Translations under genes and position numbers: made by a program
Notes under the pieces: model-generated
The model's input: only the letters and a program-made list of their open reading frames with translations
The model's database searches: none
Told to the model about the DNA's origin: nothing
Source: Capitella teleta
Taxonomy: Eukaryota; Annelida; Polychaeta; Capitellidae
Length of the DNA stretch: 64,000 nucleotides
Assembly: GCA_000328365.1 (NCBI GenBank)
Contig: KB312450.1
Coordinates: forward strand, 354,897 to 418,896
Direction of reading: 5' to 3'
Part shown: piece after piece, positions 1 through 12,776 of the stretch
Numbering within the stretch: position 1 is the first letter of the stretch
Layout of the letters: the number at the start of each line of letters is the position of its first letter

Positions 1-2236
1 GACCGAAAGCAGGCTGCAGCGCATGCTAATCGCCGACGACGCTGTCCGTTGAAAGAGCGCCCGCTCGACCACGATGCCCGTCTAAGTGAATTACACTGTC
101 GAAGGCATCTGTGTCGTTTGGTGGCGTTGTTCCTGGCAAGTGATGCGTACACTGGCCCCTGACGTCACCATCGCTCTGTCACGTGACAAAAGACCAACTT
201 CCCCGAAGTGCCGATGCATTAGCCGCCAGCGTCTTTTCAAGTGGGAAGAAAGAGCGCCGTTATGCTTGGAGTCAAGAAGTCAATACTCTATTTGGTGCCC
301 GCGATGCGCCGGGCGACAGAGTGTAATTCGCGGGCAGCATGTCTTGCGCCGAGCTGTGTCATCTATCAAGACGGAGGCGGTGTCGACCCGCGCGATCCCC
401 GACCGTGGACGCGATTTATGGAGCGGACGGTCAGCGTTTGCGCCGGTGCCAAAGAGTTCAGCTCCAATGGCAACGGGGACCTCAATTGTCATCAGTCGCT
501 GAGGGGGGGTGGGGTTGGCGCGTGACGCCAATTCACCCCAGGCGCCGAGTTGAGTGCGTTATGATTATATCGCAACCATTGCTTCCTCATCGGACTCATC
601 CGATCTTGTTATTCTCGCTTGCCCTGTGACAGTTTAACAAATTAGCCCCAGTGTCAAGGGACAAATCTGTTTTGTCAACGACTTGGTATGAGAAGAGGTT
701 TTTGCGGGCGGATCGGCGGTCGCCCCAAGGCATCCATCGCGCCCACCATTATGCTCGCACATGCCCGCCGCAGCCAGCACCGTCGCGTCGCATTTCCATA
801 CGCGCGGCGTAATTCCAACTCATCTTCGTCTTTTATCGCTACATGCAATGCCAGCGCTCGGGCCGCGGCGTCCGAGCGCTGCAGAGGTCTCGGGCGGCCA
901 TTCATCTCGACTAGGGGGGCTTACGGTGCTGTCCTCAGCCTAATGTGACGACCGCGGAGAGCGCCCGGCCAATAAGGCCCGCTGCATCTCAGCTTATCTC
1001 TATATTATCGAAAGTCTGTTCTAAGAGAGTTGTACTAATCTTTCATCGGTCATGGAATGAACGGGTTGATGCGCCCCCTAGGAGCCGCCCGTCACCCCCT
1101 CCTCTGAACATCATGTGCGCCCTTATTGTCCTTTGTCGCAATCGACAGTAATCAGTCGACGTCCATTCGCATTCCGTCATGCCTCCGTGTCAAATGACCG
1201 GCTCGGGGCTCGCGTGCTTCGTCGCAGGGGAACGAACCCGCGTTGCTGCTCTTTCCACGAACGTCACGTGTGGCGGGGTGGGCGACGGTCTCAGAAGACC
1301 CGACGCAAATTGGCTCAAGTCTAAGCGAACAATAAAGCGTAATCGGGTTCGAGAGGGCTCCGGTCGACTGGCACTTCGTCATGGCGGTCAGCGGGGACGG
1401 CGAAGATGGCGTGCCGCCGGCCATTGGTCAAGAGGCTGATGTCACATGCAAACTGAGTGGTCGATCAGCGACCTAACGACTCACGTCCATCAACGGTCAT
1501 TCGAGACATGGAGATGGACGAGGCTGTGAGGTGACGTAATGTGACCTTGAAGGGTCGTCATTGATCACGTGATGTTGACGTGCAATACGCGACGTCGCAG
1601 CTCTGGGGTTGGGGGCAAAAGCGCAATTACGCCTGACGAGAGAAAGGGGAATTATTGTCGGAGAAGTCATTCGCCACAGCAGCGACCTAATCGCTTCTTC
1701 TTTCTTATGGCGTCATGTCAGTCGATGATTGGTGCTCACCCCGAAGGAATAAACGAAGAAAGATGGCACTAGCCCTCCCCCCTTCCACTTCCACAGCGGC
1801 GCCGACCGACACACGCGTGATGCTATAAATAACTAGGCAAAAGTTTTCTTCCCGCAGTCCCCACGTAACACAAGTTGCGCACGCGCTGTGCCGTTAGGTG
1901 CCTGTTAGTTCCACGAAGACAGTTCTAGGAACGGAATTCGGGGAATGCTGGTATCCAGATGTCGGGCGGCGGAAGAGATGACCTCAATAGCTGCTGCTGC
2001 GTCAGAGAAGACAGCCTCGCTCTGCCGTCGCTCCCTGCATGTGTTTTTGCGCAACGGAAGCGAATCGCGGCGATGAGCGCTTTGATTGACATACGGTGTG
2101 CGAAGAGAAAGATCGATGCTTGCACAAACCAGACCGCGATGCACGCGCGTCAACCGCAAAACAACTTATCCATACAGTTCGCGTCCTCAATGATTAACTA
2201 CAGTTGCGTGCGCTTGTAATGATTAAAAGTTTTTAC
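1..2236 (-). other. Basonuclin intron 3 (partial), no exon seen
   Basis: This stretch follows the splice donor of basonuclin exon 3 and runs off the left edge. It is fairly GC- and CpG-rich with several short overlapping open frames on both strands. None shows a domain, a conserved splice frame or the C2H2 zinc fingers expected of the later basonuclin exons. It probably holds intronic regulatory DNA, but I can support no individual site. Confidence 0.5.
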
Positions 2237-5200
2237 CTGGAGAATGTAGCCTCGAGCGTAGTCTTCGTATGACCAGCCGAAGCTATGAAGGATCTGCAAA
2301 ACCTCGTCATGCTGGAGGACGCTGAAGAGGCGGTCAAGGAGGATCTTGAGTCGAATGGGAGCCGCCTGGGCGCCGTATAACATCAAACTGGCGATGTCGA
2401 ACACGATGTTAGGCTGGACGACCTCGACGTGCATGCCCAGCTGGTAGGACGACTTCGAGCCAAGTTTATCGAGGGCTGAAATGAGAACGAAACGGAATGA
2501 GGACAGAGGCATTGCCAGCTGGGTCCTGCGCATGCGCTGTCCCGGGGGTCGGGGCAATACGGCAGCAAATGACTGTAAGCCCCCGTCTCTGAGGGGTCGC
2601 GTCAGATACGGCCCCACTCCGATATACAGAACACGGCAGATCCGCGCAGCACCTGCCCGAGGGATGCCGGGTCCCCACGGGGCTCACTGGGACCAGTGGC
2701 CCCCCGGCCCCCGGGGAGCAGTGCCGGGCCCCGACCGCCATCAATATTCATGCCCCACATATGCGTCTTCTGTGGAGAAGCTGAGTTACGTCATTGGTGG
2801 CATAGCTCTTGCGGTTGACCGCCAAAAGTCAAAAGTTGCGATTCTGTTGACAGTCGAAGTGCGAGTTGCTAATTAATTGTGGTAGGAGCGGAGAGGGGTG
2901 ATCACGTGCTCGTACGACATTCCTGTCACACTCCGATCATCGCCATTGAAGCGGAAATTGTCGATAGTGCCCGCGGCCCTCCGCGCGGATTAAAACGAGC
3001 AGCAGAGGTCGTCCTGCGAACGACGCCGCTTGCATACGAGAACGCGTCCGCTCGCTTTGAAGTTGACAGGACGCTGGCTCCATCAACCCCGAGATGAAGG
3101 CGTCACGCTTCACCGAGTGCGCCATCGATCGATGCACAAAGCAGGACGACCTGCGACCAACCACACACCTCTCATCAGGATACCTGAGGAGGAGGCGGTA
3201 TTGCGTTTAGAAGCAGATACCACATTGAGGAGGAGTAGAAGGAGGCGCGACTCGCGTCTGCTGCCAACAGCAGTGACGTATGCGCTGGAGTCACGCGGCA
3301 TCACAGCCAGCAGCAGATAAGCCTCATCTCCGCCACCTGGCCGTTGACTCAAAATGCGCCTGCCGGGAAGAAGCAGTCGCCATGGCAACGCAGGAGTGTT
3401 GCAGCTCCTCGAAATAGCTCTGCCAAACTTTTCGCGTGGTATCTGCCATCGAGCTAGCGGCTGTTGCGGCGGCGGTGTACAAGTTTGATGGGCCGCACAG
3501 AGGCGGCGGCGCAGGGCTGAGGGGGCGGGGGGGAGGGTCGCTAGCTCATGACCTTCTCCTCTTCGCCAGGTGCAGTCAACACTGCCAAGTCATGGATGCA
3601 CGAAGCGCAGATAGCACCATGCAGCGAGTGCGGCGTAGTTCGTAGTTGTGATTGCTGCTATCCGTCATTGTACGACTGACGCCTGCTTCGCCGCGAGAAG
3701 AGCATCTCTGGAGTTAACGCTGATCAAAGGCATGACTGCCGCCCAAGCAGAATGCGTGTGGTTAAGATACAAAGCTATGCAATGCGCGTGTCATTAAGCC
3801 GACAAGCTAATGATCATATAGAATGATAGAGGCCATAATGCAATTTATACATATACAGTACATGAATCAATTATGTGTTGTTTTTGTGCTTAAAACAAAT
3901 GGGGGTACAATAGGCCCGAATAATCAAGGGGTGACTTGATGTCGTGATAATATAACTGACCGTGGGTGACCCATCCGTGATTGCAGGAGTCGCACGTTCT
4001 GATGTGGGTCTTTCCAGGTGAGAAGCAGTCACACCTGCAGCTGGGCAGCGTGCATCGGATGGCCTGAAATGGACAATCATTAGTCACGTGTCATTGTCAT
4101 GGCAACGCACGCGTCCGCGCCATCAATCAGAAATCGATTGAACCTGATCACTTATCGATTTCGCTGTTTAGCGCTTGGGGATCAAAATGGTCGCATCAAC
4201 GATATACACTCTGGTTATGTGCTAAGGGGGTTATCTTGAATTGGTAACCATTTCACATTTAATTAATTTTTTTATTCAATTAAAGAATAAAAAATGTGAT
4301 TCTTGGGGACACATTTCCCTCAGCGTAGCACTTATTGTTTTTTTTACACATAATTGTATGTAATTTCTTGCATATTTTTGTTACATGTAATGACAATTTC
4401 TGGTCATTTCATTAATACGCATAGAATTGTGTCAATAGACAATATGCTAATGAGGTCACCATCGGGGTCATCAGTATGATGACGTAGCCATGACAACCTG
4501 CATATACGCCACAGGTGACTGTTTCACCCCCGACAGCTGTGCATTCATCGATCAAACAGACCTAAACGCCATGCAACCACCCCTCTGGTACACCGTCGTC
4601 CTGGGGCGTGAACTCCGGGTACTTTGGAGGGGGAGGGGAGGGGGCCCTGCTGCCAAGGTGAAAATGTGATTGGCCCTTTCCGCGGTCCTCGATCTAATCG
4701 TACGGAGACAGATTTGGCCTGGGCAGCATCAAATATTCATGTCAATCCGCGATGAGACGCCAACTTTTGATTAAAAGTTTGCCTGTGGCAGTGCCATCAA
4801 GGTTGGTCGCTGGGGAGTTGCGTGGCGGGGGTGTCACGGCAAGACGTCCAAGGGGGAAAGGGAGTCGTCATGCAAGGGAAGACCTCCTTGTCTAATTAGG
4901 ATGACTGGCCGTGGTCAGGGCGCAGATTGGCGCTAATCGAATCATTGGCGCTGGAATGCGCGGGGATGGGCAGTGCGTGTCGTGTGCGTGCGTGCGTGAC
5001 CGTTTGGGTTACGTCAGAGTACGTGGTGGTCTTAAGACGGATGTTTGCGACAGTCGTTCATCATTTGGAGGATTAATTATGGATTAACGGATATCACCTT
5101 AAATTATCAATGAACATTTCAACTAGTAATTATACCCTTACACTATATATAAATGTATCGATTTGGGGTGCACTCATTTTCATACCAGCCCTGATTCCGC

Positions 5201-8200
5201 TGACATGATGCAACCGACTTAATAACAAATCATACCACCCTACATGCGTGCAACGCTGGCCGTTTGAACGGATGGCGACAGAAATACAAAAAAAAAAAAA
5301 CCCTCGACGATTATGAGAAAAAAAGTACCGTAAAAACCCATAAAAATAATATTCCAGCCAGAGAGAGGCATGCACTCACCAAGCGAGTTATCGATGCCAC
5401 ATCCATTGCTACACACGATATCACGAGAGGCAAATGACTTGGTAGTGGTCAAAGCATAGTGGTCACTTGTCACTGGCGTACAGATGACCACGATGAGGGT
5501 GCTTTAAGGCATAATGCCATCTCGCGTGTCGATATCACGTCTGTCAACCACCGCCGCCGCACTGCCCTCTTTCACTACGTGGTGAACAATTTGGCTGGCG
5601 ACATATGCCCATATGACATCATGAGAGACATTTATTCATCAGGCAGCCGATCGCGGGGGTAGGGGGCGGACCACATGCCGTCGAACGTCGCTGCTGTCGC
5701 CGTCGACCGGTTAGCAGTTGGGCCCGTCGTGTCCTCTGCCGGTGCGGCAGCTGGAAACCCCGATGTACACAACGTTACGCTAGCGTATCGGCGAATACGC
5801 TGGCCAGTGCTGCAATTTAACAGCTCTGGTCATTTTAACTGAATAGGTTAATTTTTTTTATTTATAAATGGCTCTAGATAGAATTCTCACTCGAGCATTT
5901 TGTCGTTAAAATGATTTTTCTTTTCAACCGCTGCACATCTGTCGATGTTCAAATACCACACTCCGTCACAACGCTGCCACGCGATCGATAATAATGCGAA
6001 CCCCTTGATTATCGATCACAGGTATTTTGAAACATCTTCCTCAGCGTAATTCTACAGGTGTCTCCAACGCAGCAGCAGCAGCATCCATGTCTTTGTCATA
6101 TCACGCTCTATATTCACTCTCGTAAAGCGATACCTTTGTGTCTTCGTACCGTTACGTAATAGTCAATCAAGCTCTGATCGCTTTTTATCGGCATTGATCT
6201 CGCGAGACGGCGACTCATTCTCCCAACTCAATCGCCTCACAGGTGTCGCATTCCACTCCGCTCGGTAATTGGATGTTCCCCCTCCGCTTGACCACCGGTC
6301 ACTGATCGCCGGACGCTGTTCTGGCCTCAGGTATTTATTCATGCTCTCTGGTCATTAAAGAGAGATGCGCTCTTTGATTTCCACTGAAGTGTCATCGAGC
6401 CACGACAGCCGATGGCAGCCGTCCACCTGCATGCCCTCACCTTAAAACTGTTTAATAACAAAGTAAATCTAAGCAAACACACGCATGGTCCACTAAATGG
6501 TACAGATGGCAACTGGTTTATTGATATGACACAAACGCTGTTACCAGGCATGGAATACTGGGACACCATCGTATAGACAAAAGAATGGGAGAAAAGCGTC
6601 CCAGATTGAAAGTGTCTCAAGCGGGGATCTCAGGAGGATGCACGCCCGGCAGACATTAGCTGCACTAACGGTCGTGTCACCTTGGTTAAGACGCTGACAT
6701 GCGCAGTAGATAAGATAAACAAAATGCCGGTTGAATTCATGCGACGGATGCCAATTGCTGCTGACTGATAAAGACGGGATGAGTCCCGGGCAACACACAA
6801 AGACATTTTTTTACGAGTCAGTTCCGGATATTCTGCGAGCAATTTCAACTTCCGCTCGCATCTCGAGGTCATTATAGAGTAAGACAAAAGCGTTTAGGAT
6901 ACTTGAGATCCGCTAGCAGGCGGCACGCGAGGGAGCTGCGGGTGTGCGCGTGCGTGAGCCGGTGATCGCTTTACAAACACGTGCGTCGAGAAGGCACGCT
7001 CAGTCATAACAGCGAATCTTCTTTTCTTGTCTCTGGTTTCGGGGAACAGAGCGATCTGTCTGCTCGTAAATCGGCGGCGGCCTGTGATCAGATGCGCTCA
7101 CTTGATGGCGTCTCTTGCGATTTTGTTGTTGGAGAAAACAACATCTCGATTGGCGAGACACCTGGCGACCAAGCATCATCCCTTTGATGTGCTGTCGCGG
7201 AACGCAAGCAACAAAGCGACCTTGTCACCTGGGCTTATTCAGAGATAGTGCCCCGTTTCTTCCTCGCGACCAGAAGGCAATTAGGCGATAAAAGCCTGTT
7301 GGGGGGAGGAGGGGGCTCGGGGAGGGGGGATTGGTGACTTGTTGAGCGTTGACACCGCAGTCTGCAGAGGATTTATTGCGCTTCATTTCGCTCGATAGCA
7401 TCGCAGACGACGCTTATCTACGCCGATGCCACAAGTGACACTCGATAGCAGCGACGTCCCCAGTCGCAGCATTCCAGGTGTTGCTCGCTGCCATCGATCA
7501 AGAGCTTCATTAAGAGCGTCACATTCTGATGTCCCTATCGCTGCCCGTCGAGCCGAGCGAAGCATGGCTTACAGTTCAAGTAATGTCAAGCGACAACCCT
7601 CCCAGGGAGTTAATTATGTCAATTGCGCGACTCTGCGGGTCAGGGGCCACAGCGGTGCCTAAGACCCGGCGGATTTCAACCCGAATACCGGCATGTCGCC
7701 GGCAGGGGCCCGCTGAGATCCCGGACTGACTGGGAGAGGGGCAAACCCCGAGAGCGGGATGCAGGGGACGGCGTGACAGGCTCAGCTGATAGGCGCTGAT
7801 CCGCCGAGGCAGCAAAGAGCGTATGCTGCAGCGGCTGCGGATGGCCGCGGCCCGCTTTGATCTCGAGTGCTTAATCCGATGACGTAACGCGGAAAGCGAG
7901 TTAAGGAACTGTGTCGCAAACGTCCTTGTGGCGGCTGATTGGCTGTAATAAGACCAATCACGGTGACAGCGCTGGACGCTGATAATTGTGTTCAGCTGGA
8001 GGCCACGTAATCACGGCCTCAATGACCAATCGATGACTTCCCTCCGCAAACAACTCTTCGACCCTCGTTAATCCACGCACCGCACCCTCTGTCTCTCCCG
8101 TGACCTCAAAGGGTTCCTCTGACCCATCACTTCTCTCCCCTTCCCCTTTGATCTACACCTGTTTCTAACTTCTCGCCGCCTAAGCACGCTGCGTGCACAC

Positions 8201-8982
8201 GGAACGACCAACAAGCAGATCATCACCAGGAAATTCGCGGAGGAGGAGGAAGATGCCTCAGCAGACGGCCAGGTGTGTACACAGAGGAGAAGACGCCAGC
8301 GTCTTATGTCAAGCTATCCCGAAATAGCATCACGGCTGCTGCGGATGCAGCGGCAGCTGAGAGAAAGAAAAGTTTCTCGGGGCGCTCTACAGAAGTTGTT
8401 CACCTGCGGTGTACACAGTTGACAGAGGGATGAGCGGATTAAGCGATGCACGGAGGAGGGATTAAGCGCTGTGTCCCTAACATAACTATGCAGCTATTGT
8501 CTTAGCTCATCGGTCACTAATTGGAACGCTGTCCCTTTGATCACACATGACTGCTCTTAATCACGTTCAGTCGAGTGACGTAATTCTATGACGTAACACG
8601 GGCCACCCAACTGAAGGGAAACGTTGTACGTGGCTACAATGGACAATGGTCAACAAGGGACTTGATTCAAAAAGGGGCAAATGACCCAACAAGAGAACAA
8701 ATAGACCATCACTCCGTTTCAACCCGTCATGTAAACAAATCAACGCGCGTATCAAAACGTTTCAAACTTATATCCCCCTAAACAAAGTACATACAAAGTG
8801 ACGCAAGACTTTCACACAACACATACCTCCATTGCCATGCTGTTATCAGATGCCTTTGTGTTGCTAGTTCTTGCGCCGCCGCGCGATGGAGTCACAGAAG
8901 ATGGCGATAAAGGTGCTCGACTCTTCTTCGCCGATGCTTCATCAGCCGAAGGAGCAGAGTAGGACAGAGCCTCCAACCACAT
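2237..8982 (-). CDS. BNC: Basonuclin (BNC1/BNC2/disco-type zinc-finger protein), 5' part of gene
   Basis: Three coding exons on the minus strand encode the N-terminal 166 residues of a basonuclin, a nuclear C2H2 zinc-finger transcription regulator. Exon 1 is 8982-8827 (ATG at 8982, 52 codons, ends MAME at GAG|GTATGT). Exon 2 is 4063-3961 (TTTCAG acceptor, begins AIRCTL, ends in GTCAGT donor). Exon 3 is 2475-2237 (TTTCAG acceptor, begins ALDKL, ends RGYILQ at CAG|GTAAAA). Phases are 0, 1 and 0. Spliced, the product shows the family's conserved Cys-rich start: AIRCTL, C-D-C-F, PGK, RTCD, GWVTHALDKL, then [29 protein letters not shown] and RGYILQ. Vertebrate BNC1 starts MAEAIRCTLVNC, so the exon 1 junction MAME|AIRC fits well. 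The zinc-finger exons must lie beyond the left edge. Start choice: the ATG at 8982 sits about 45-50 bp after a TATA box; the codon reading as a start at 9015 is GTG. Confidence 0.93.
2476..3960 (-). other. Basonuclin intron 2
   Basis: A 1485 bp intron between the phase 1 donor of exon 2 and the acceptor of exon 3. Just upstream of exon 3 (about 2520-2740) it is very GC-rich with runs of CCC/GGG. No other coding signal is seen. Confidence 0.8.
4064..8826 (-). other. Basonuclin intron 1
   Basis: A 4763 bp intron separating the short N-terminal exon from the conserved Cys-rich exon. It is moderately GC-rich and has no recognisable coding exon. It contains candidate transcription-factor sites only, such as an inverted CCAAT pair (ATTGG at 7938-7942 and CCAAT at 7954-7958). 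A long first intron next to a developmental regulator is a plausible enhancer reservoir, which is inference. Confidence 0.75.
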
Positions 8983-9025
8983 GGCCAATGAGTCCCGTGT
9001 TGCAGTGAGCACCACTGCGCCAGAG

Positions 9026-9034
9026 TTATTTATA
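9026..9034 (-). promoter_or_regulatory. TATA box of basonuclin
   Basis: On the minus strand the sequence reads TATAAATAA at 9034-9026. A start site about 25-30 bp downstream (near 9004) would give a 5' UTR of roughly 20 nt before the ATG at 8982. An inverted CCAAT motif lies about 50 bp further upstream (near 9083). Confidence 0.6.
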
Positions 9035-9089
9035 GAAGCGAGAATCGGGCTCCGCGTCGCCCGCTACCACGGCAACCGCGGACCAATGA

Positions 9090-12061
9090 GAGGACAAGCA
9101 GCTCCGCCAAATACGGGACAACAAACAACTCCGCGGGCGGACGCGAGGTGGCGCATCCTCCGAGGCGTCGAGCGGAGGAATCCATCGCGTCCCTCCTCCT
9201 CCTCCCTCCTCCCTCATCCTCCGTCATGGACATTGGGGAAGTTGACTATCTTATGTTATAATATGGAAAGTTGTACTTATGAATTATCATCACAGGTGCG
9301 CTCACTTTGAAATCACGATGTTGTAACGGCAGAGCAACGAGATCGTGGGTAATATTAGCACACGCTGTGTACTTAATTACTAATCGTCACCTCGTAATGA
9401 CGTCATCACGTGTTTTGTCACCAAGAAATCTTTTATTTGATTTACACCTTGACGTGAGCAGAAACATACGACAACACAACTCGCGAAACATTCGATTCGA
9501 TTCCTCTTCGCGTGGCATCCACACGTGTTGCAGGAGCCCGGGACCGGGTGCATTTCACTGAAGTATCTCCAGGTGACCATTCATGCCAGTGAAGTTTGTT
9601 TTCTGTTGCTTCAGGCGTTGCATCCTGGGATATCAAGAAGATAAACATATAACGCCAGAGTGGTCGACCAGGCGTCCCCGGTAATGAGGTCTTAATCTGC
9701 GCAGTGCTCGGGTATTCGGCCACGCAGTGTTGGTTTAATTATTGGCACCGCGAACGCTGACTAGCAGCGCGTCGTCTCTGCTTTCATGTGTTTTAGCTTT
9801 ATGCAATAATTGACTGTGTCATAAGTTTGCATGCAAGTACGCAGTAACTCGAGAGTCGATATCAAAGCGACGGAAATGCAAGTTTCTTTGTTTGGCGACG
9901 TGAGCCTATTCACGTGACGCTGAGATAGTTCCGAATTCTGAATTCAAAATGGCGCCCAATATTCAGCTGACGTTACTCTGACGAGGAATAAATATAAATT
10001 TGCATAATTAATATATGATAACTATTAAATATAGTTCCCAACTCTATAATGTCTGCATACCATTTTAATCAAACATCAAATTCAATTGTTTAAGGACCCC
10101 ATCCAATAGCATCCGCACTTCAGGTATTTCCAGTACATTAACCTGAAGCACATTTCCAGGTGAGTCTGATGACGTCACACGACCGCCAGGTGATTCCAAT
10201 CAAGGGGTCTCCAATTGAAGCATAAATCGTTCCATCAGAAATCGATGCCTTGACGGAATGACACTGCCTCCCTCACCTGAGCCAATCACCGGCACCGTTA
10301 ATTATTAAACCAGGTCCCGTAGCAGATTAAAAAGCTTTAATAATCTAATTAAGTTGAATTATTTATCTCATGGAGCAGATTACTCGCGCATTGATCGCCT
10401 CGGATTAACGTGAGCCGTGCGTGACGGTCGGGCCATTGATCGCCGCCGCTTGACATGCACGACGCATGCTGGCGTCGACGGACGACGCTGAAGTCGAGGT
10501 CGCCCCCCGGGGCTGGGACGTGCCGGAGATCGTCCCCTCGGGGAAGAATATTCCAGTCAGCGGCTGAACTACGGGCCAGTGTCAGATGCAATTCATTTGG
10601 TGTCGAGTTCTGTGTCGTCACTCTTTGACTCCTGGTCGCATGATTCATCAGAATCCAGTTGCAACGATTTTATGGGATTTGAAGGTGTTACAGATATTGC
10701 GAATATTTATCCACCAATAACGTGAAGGTGGTCGGTAAAGCACGATATCAGTTTGTAATTCGTGAACTGTTAGCTTCATTAAATGCAGACAGTAGATACG
10801 GAATTCTATACCAACCATTCGTTGAAACGGACATCATTTTGATCTGTATACTAACTCCCAGGGCAGGCAGCAGGCGTCGGTTATGGAAGATTCCTCCGCG
10901 CACGAACCCCAACACGGGTCCCGGGGGACCTCAGGCCTCTCTGCAGGCGGAGCGTGGCTCCCTGGGTCCGGCGTGGCCACGGGCCGCACATGCGATCAGG
11001 GCCCGCGGAGCCGGGTGGTCGGTGATTGATTTCCTCGGCGGCGTTAATTACGAGATCTGTGACATGTTTCGCTGCTTGAATTATTGAAACGCTGGCGTCT
11101 CGCAGTGCGTGACAAACTGATTGGAACCAGCCTCTTTCTGGCTTCGACTCTGTCTACTTTTCCTTTTCCATTAAGCTACGTTGTTCGCGTCTTCTGATGA
11201 CCCCATAACGTGTCCGTTGGTTTGTTTACAGAATTCAGCCAGTGTGGCTATTTCGCCGCACATTTCTTAGTTATTTCGCCGCACATTTCTTATTTCACCG
11301 TTTGGTTCCGCTTTTGAGGATTCGTGACAACCGTTGAGTTTCCGCATGTCTGTTTCGAGGTCCAATGGTTTTCTACGCACAGATGTGGCAGAAATATACA
11401 TTTAGTAGGGTTTATATGGTATTTATCCCAAAAGGAAAGGTCATTATCAGCTTATCGTCTACAGATGAACGTTATTACAAGTGTTAGCAGTATTCAGAAG
11501 GCTCATATATATTCTCATTCTTGACCTAATTCAGTCAGACCTGGTAGAAGAACGCTCGGCTGATGTGAATTGACGAACAGTAATTTAAATGCACGAGTGA
11601 TGTTCTTAGGAGCTGTGTGGCTACCTCTGGCTCACAGAATGATGAAGTCATCGGTTCTTATATCATAACGCACTTTTCATCTGGACCGTTTTGCAAACAT
11701 ATGCAACGAGAAATCATTAGCAATCGTCGGAGTCACATTTGACATATGAGTAAATCATAACGTATCTACTGAGATGCGTTATGATTTAGTCATTGATCTT
11801 GTTCCCGCCATAGCTAAAAGGCTGTCGTCCCATTGAGGAAGAATAATTCAAGCTAGGTCTTTGTCGATAGTCTAGATGAATGATATGAACTCTATAGATG
11901 GGCTATTCCTATTGGCCAGCGTATGTCAACGGCGCTGAGACTAGCGGAAGTAGCAAGCCAGAGGAAGTGGCACTGTATTTTTGCAGAGTTTGAGTAGGTC
12001 TATGGTAGACTCCCTGTCTCGCATTTTGGTTTACGTATTACCGTATTACCGTATTGCGTCC
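9090..12061. other. Intergenic DNA upstream of basonuclin
   Basis: No gene recognised. The first 2 kb remains GC-rich with short open frames that lack motifs or splice support (for example 10722-11087). Near 11.1-11.3 kb composition becomes visibly more AT-rich. A small tandem repeat of TTATTTCGCCGCACATTTCT occurs around 11250-11290, and a 17-bp-arm hairpin at 11752-11788. Confidence 0.6.
11752..11788. repeat. Short inverted repeat (hairpin)
   Basis: Arms of about 17 bp (TAAATCATAACGTATCT and its near-perfect complement, 16 of 17) surround a 4 nt loop ACTG. The related string ATATCATAACGCACTTTT occurs at about 11661 and again at about 12796, on either side of the MITE, suggesting an older repeat here. 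Confidence 0.6.
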
Positions 12062-12776
12062 TTAAAGGGATGGGGAACTGAATTTTAAGTGATGTTCTAT
12101 TGACTCATAGCACCAATTGATAGCATTCCGTGCCAAAAACACCTTGCCTGGATGCAAGCGTAAGGAAATAATGCATTCCGAATATCGGGGTTAGCATTGC
12201 GCCTATGGGAGAATGGCTTCCATTGCGAAGTATAGGAGGCAAACGTCAGCTGATGGCTTGGTTTGGCTGATGGCTGATTGGTCCCGTTCCCCTCGTGAAG
12301 CTATCGATTTCAGCCAATCAGAGCAGAGCATCTTCGCCATAAAAGGACATCTTTGTTGTTTACGAAGCGAAAGCGCATGCGTGGTGCACTCTGGCTGACC
12401 TTTTTACTGTTTCAGGATGAGAAACCATGGTAGGTGTCCTAGAAAATCGCTTGTTAAAATAAGAAAAATAGCAAAAAAATATTTTTTTTTCGCGCCTGAC
12501 TGGTGGCAAAATGATTATTCTATCTATTTCCGAAAAGAAAATAAAAAAATATCCAGGGGTTTAGTCGCAGGACACGCTGATATGACGAGGCCCATTGTAA
12601 AAGATGGGGAACTCGGTGTTTCATCACAGCTCCTGACGTCACGCCTAATTAGCAATATATCTCCCGCGAAATCGTTAGCGATGATATTCCTTGTGTTGGG
12701 CCAGGCATAGGAATCATCTTTGGTGCATCAAATAACGACTCAAAGTCCATTTTTAACCAGTTCTCCCTCCCTTTAA
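12062..12776 (+). mobile_element. TTAA-flanked MITE, copy 1
   Basis: A 715 bp element bounded by TTAA at both ends. Its termini are imperfect inverted repeats, TTAAAGGGATGGGGAACT and the complement of AGTTCTCCCTCCCTTTAA (16 of 18 positions agree). A highly similar copy lies inverted at 47782-48493, and the similarity stops at the two TTAA sites. TTAA target sites are typical of piggyBac-type DNA transposons, so this looks like a non-autonomous piggyBac-like or other TTAA-specific MITE. It contains short open frames (12213-12398 and 12417-12710) that recur in the second copy only because the DNA is repeated. No transposase motif is present. Confidence 0.85.

Noticed and set aside
86-629. Overlapping ORFs near the left edge
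   Set aside because: GC-rich DNA with few stops in all frames; no motif and no splice consistency with basonuclin.
2481-2876. Plus-strand 131-codon ORF
   Set aside because: Antisense shadow of basonuclin exon 3 and the GC-rich intron.
10722-11087. 121-codon plus-strand ORF
   Set aside because: Second half is low-complexity GC-rich translation; no motif, no homology.
12213-12710. ORFs with matching copies at 47823-48342
   Set aside because: They match because the MITE DNA is repeated; the frames are not kept consistently in both copies and no transposase motif is present.
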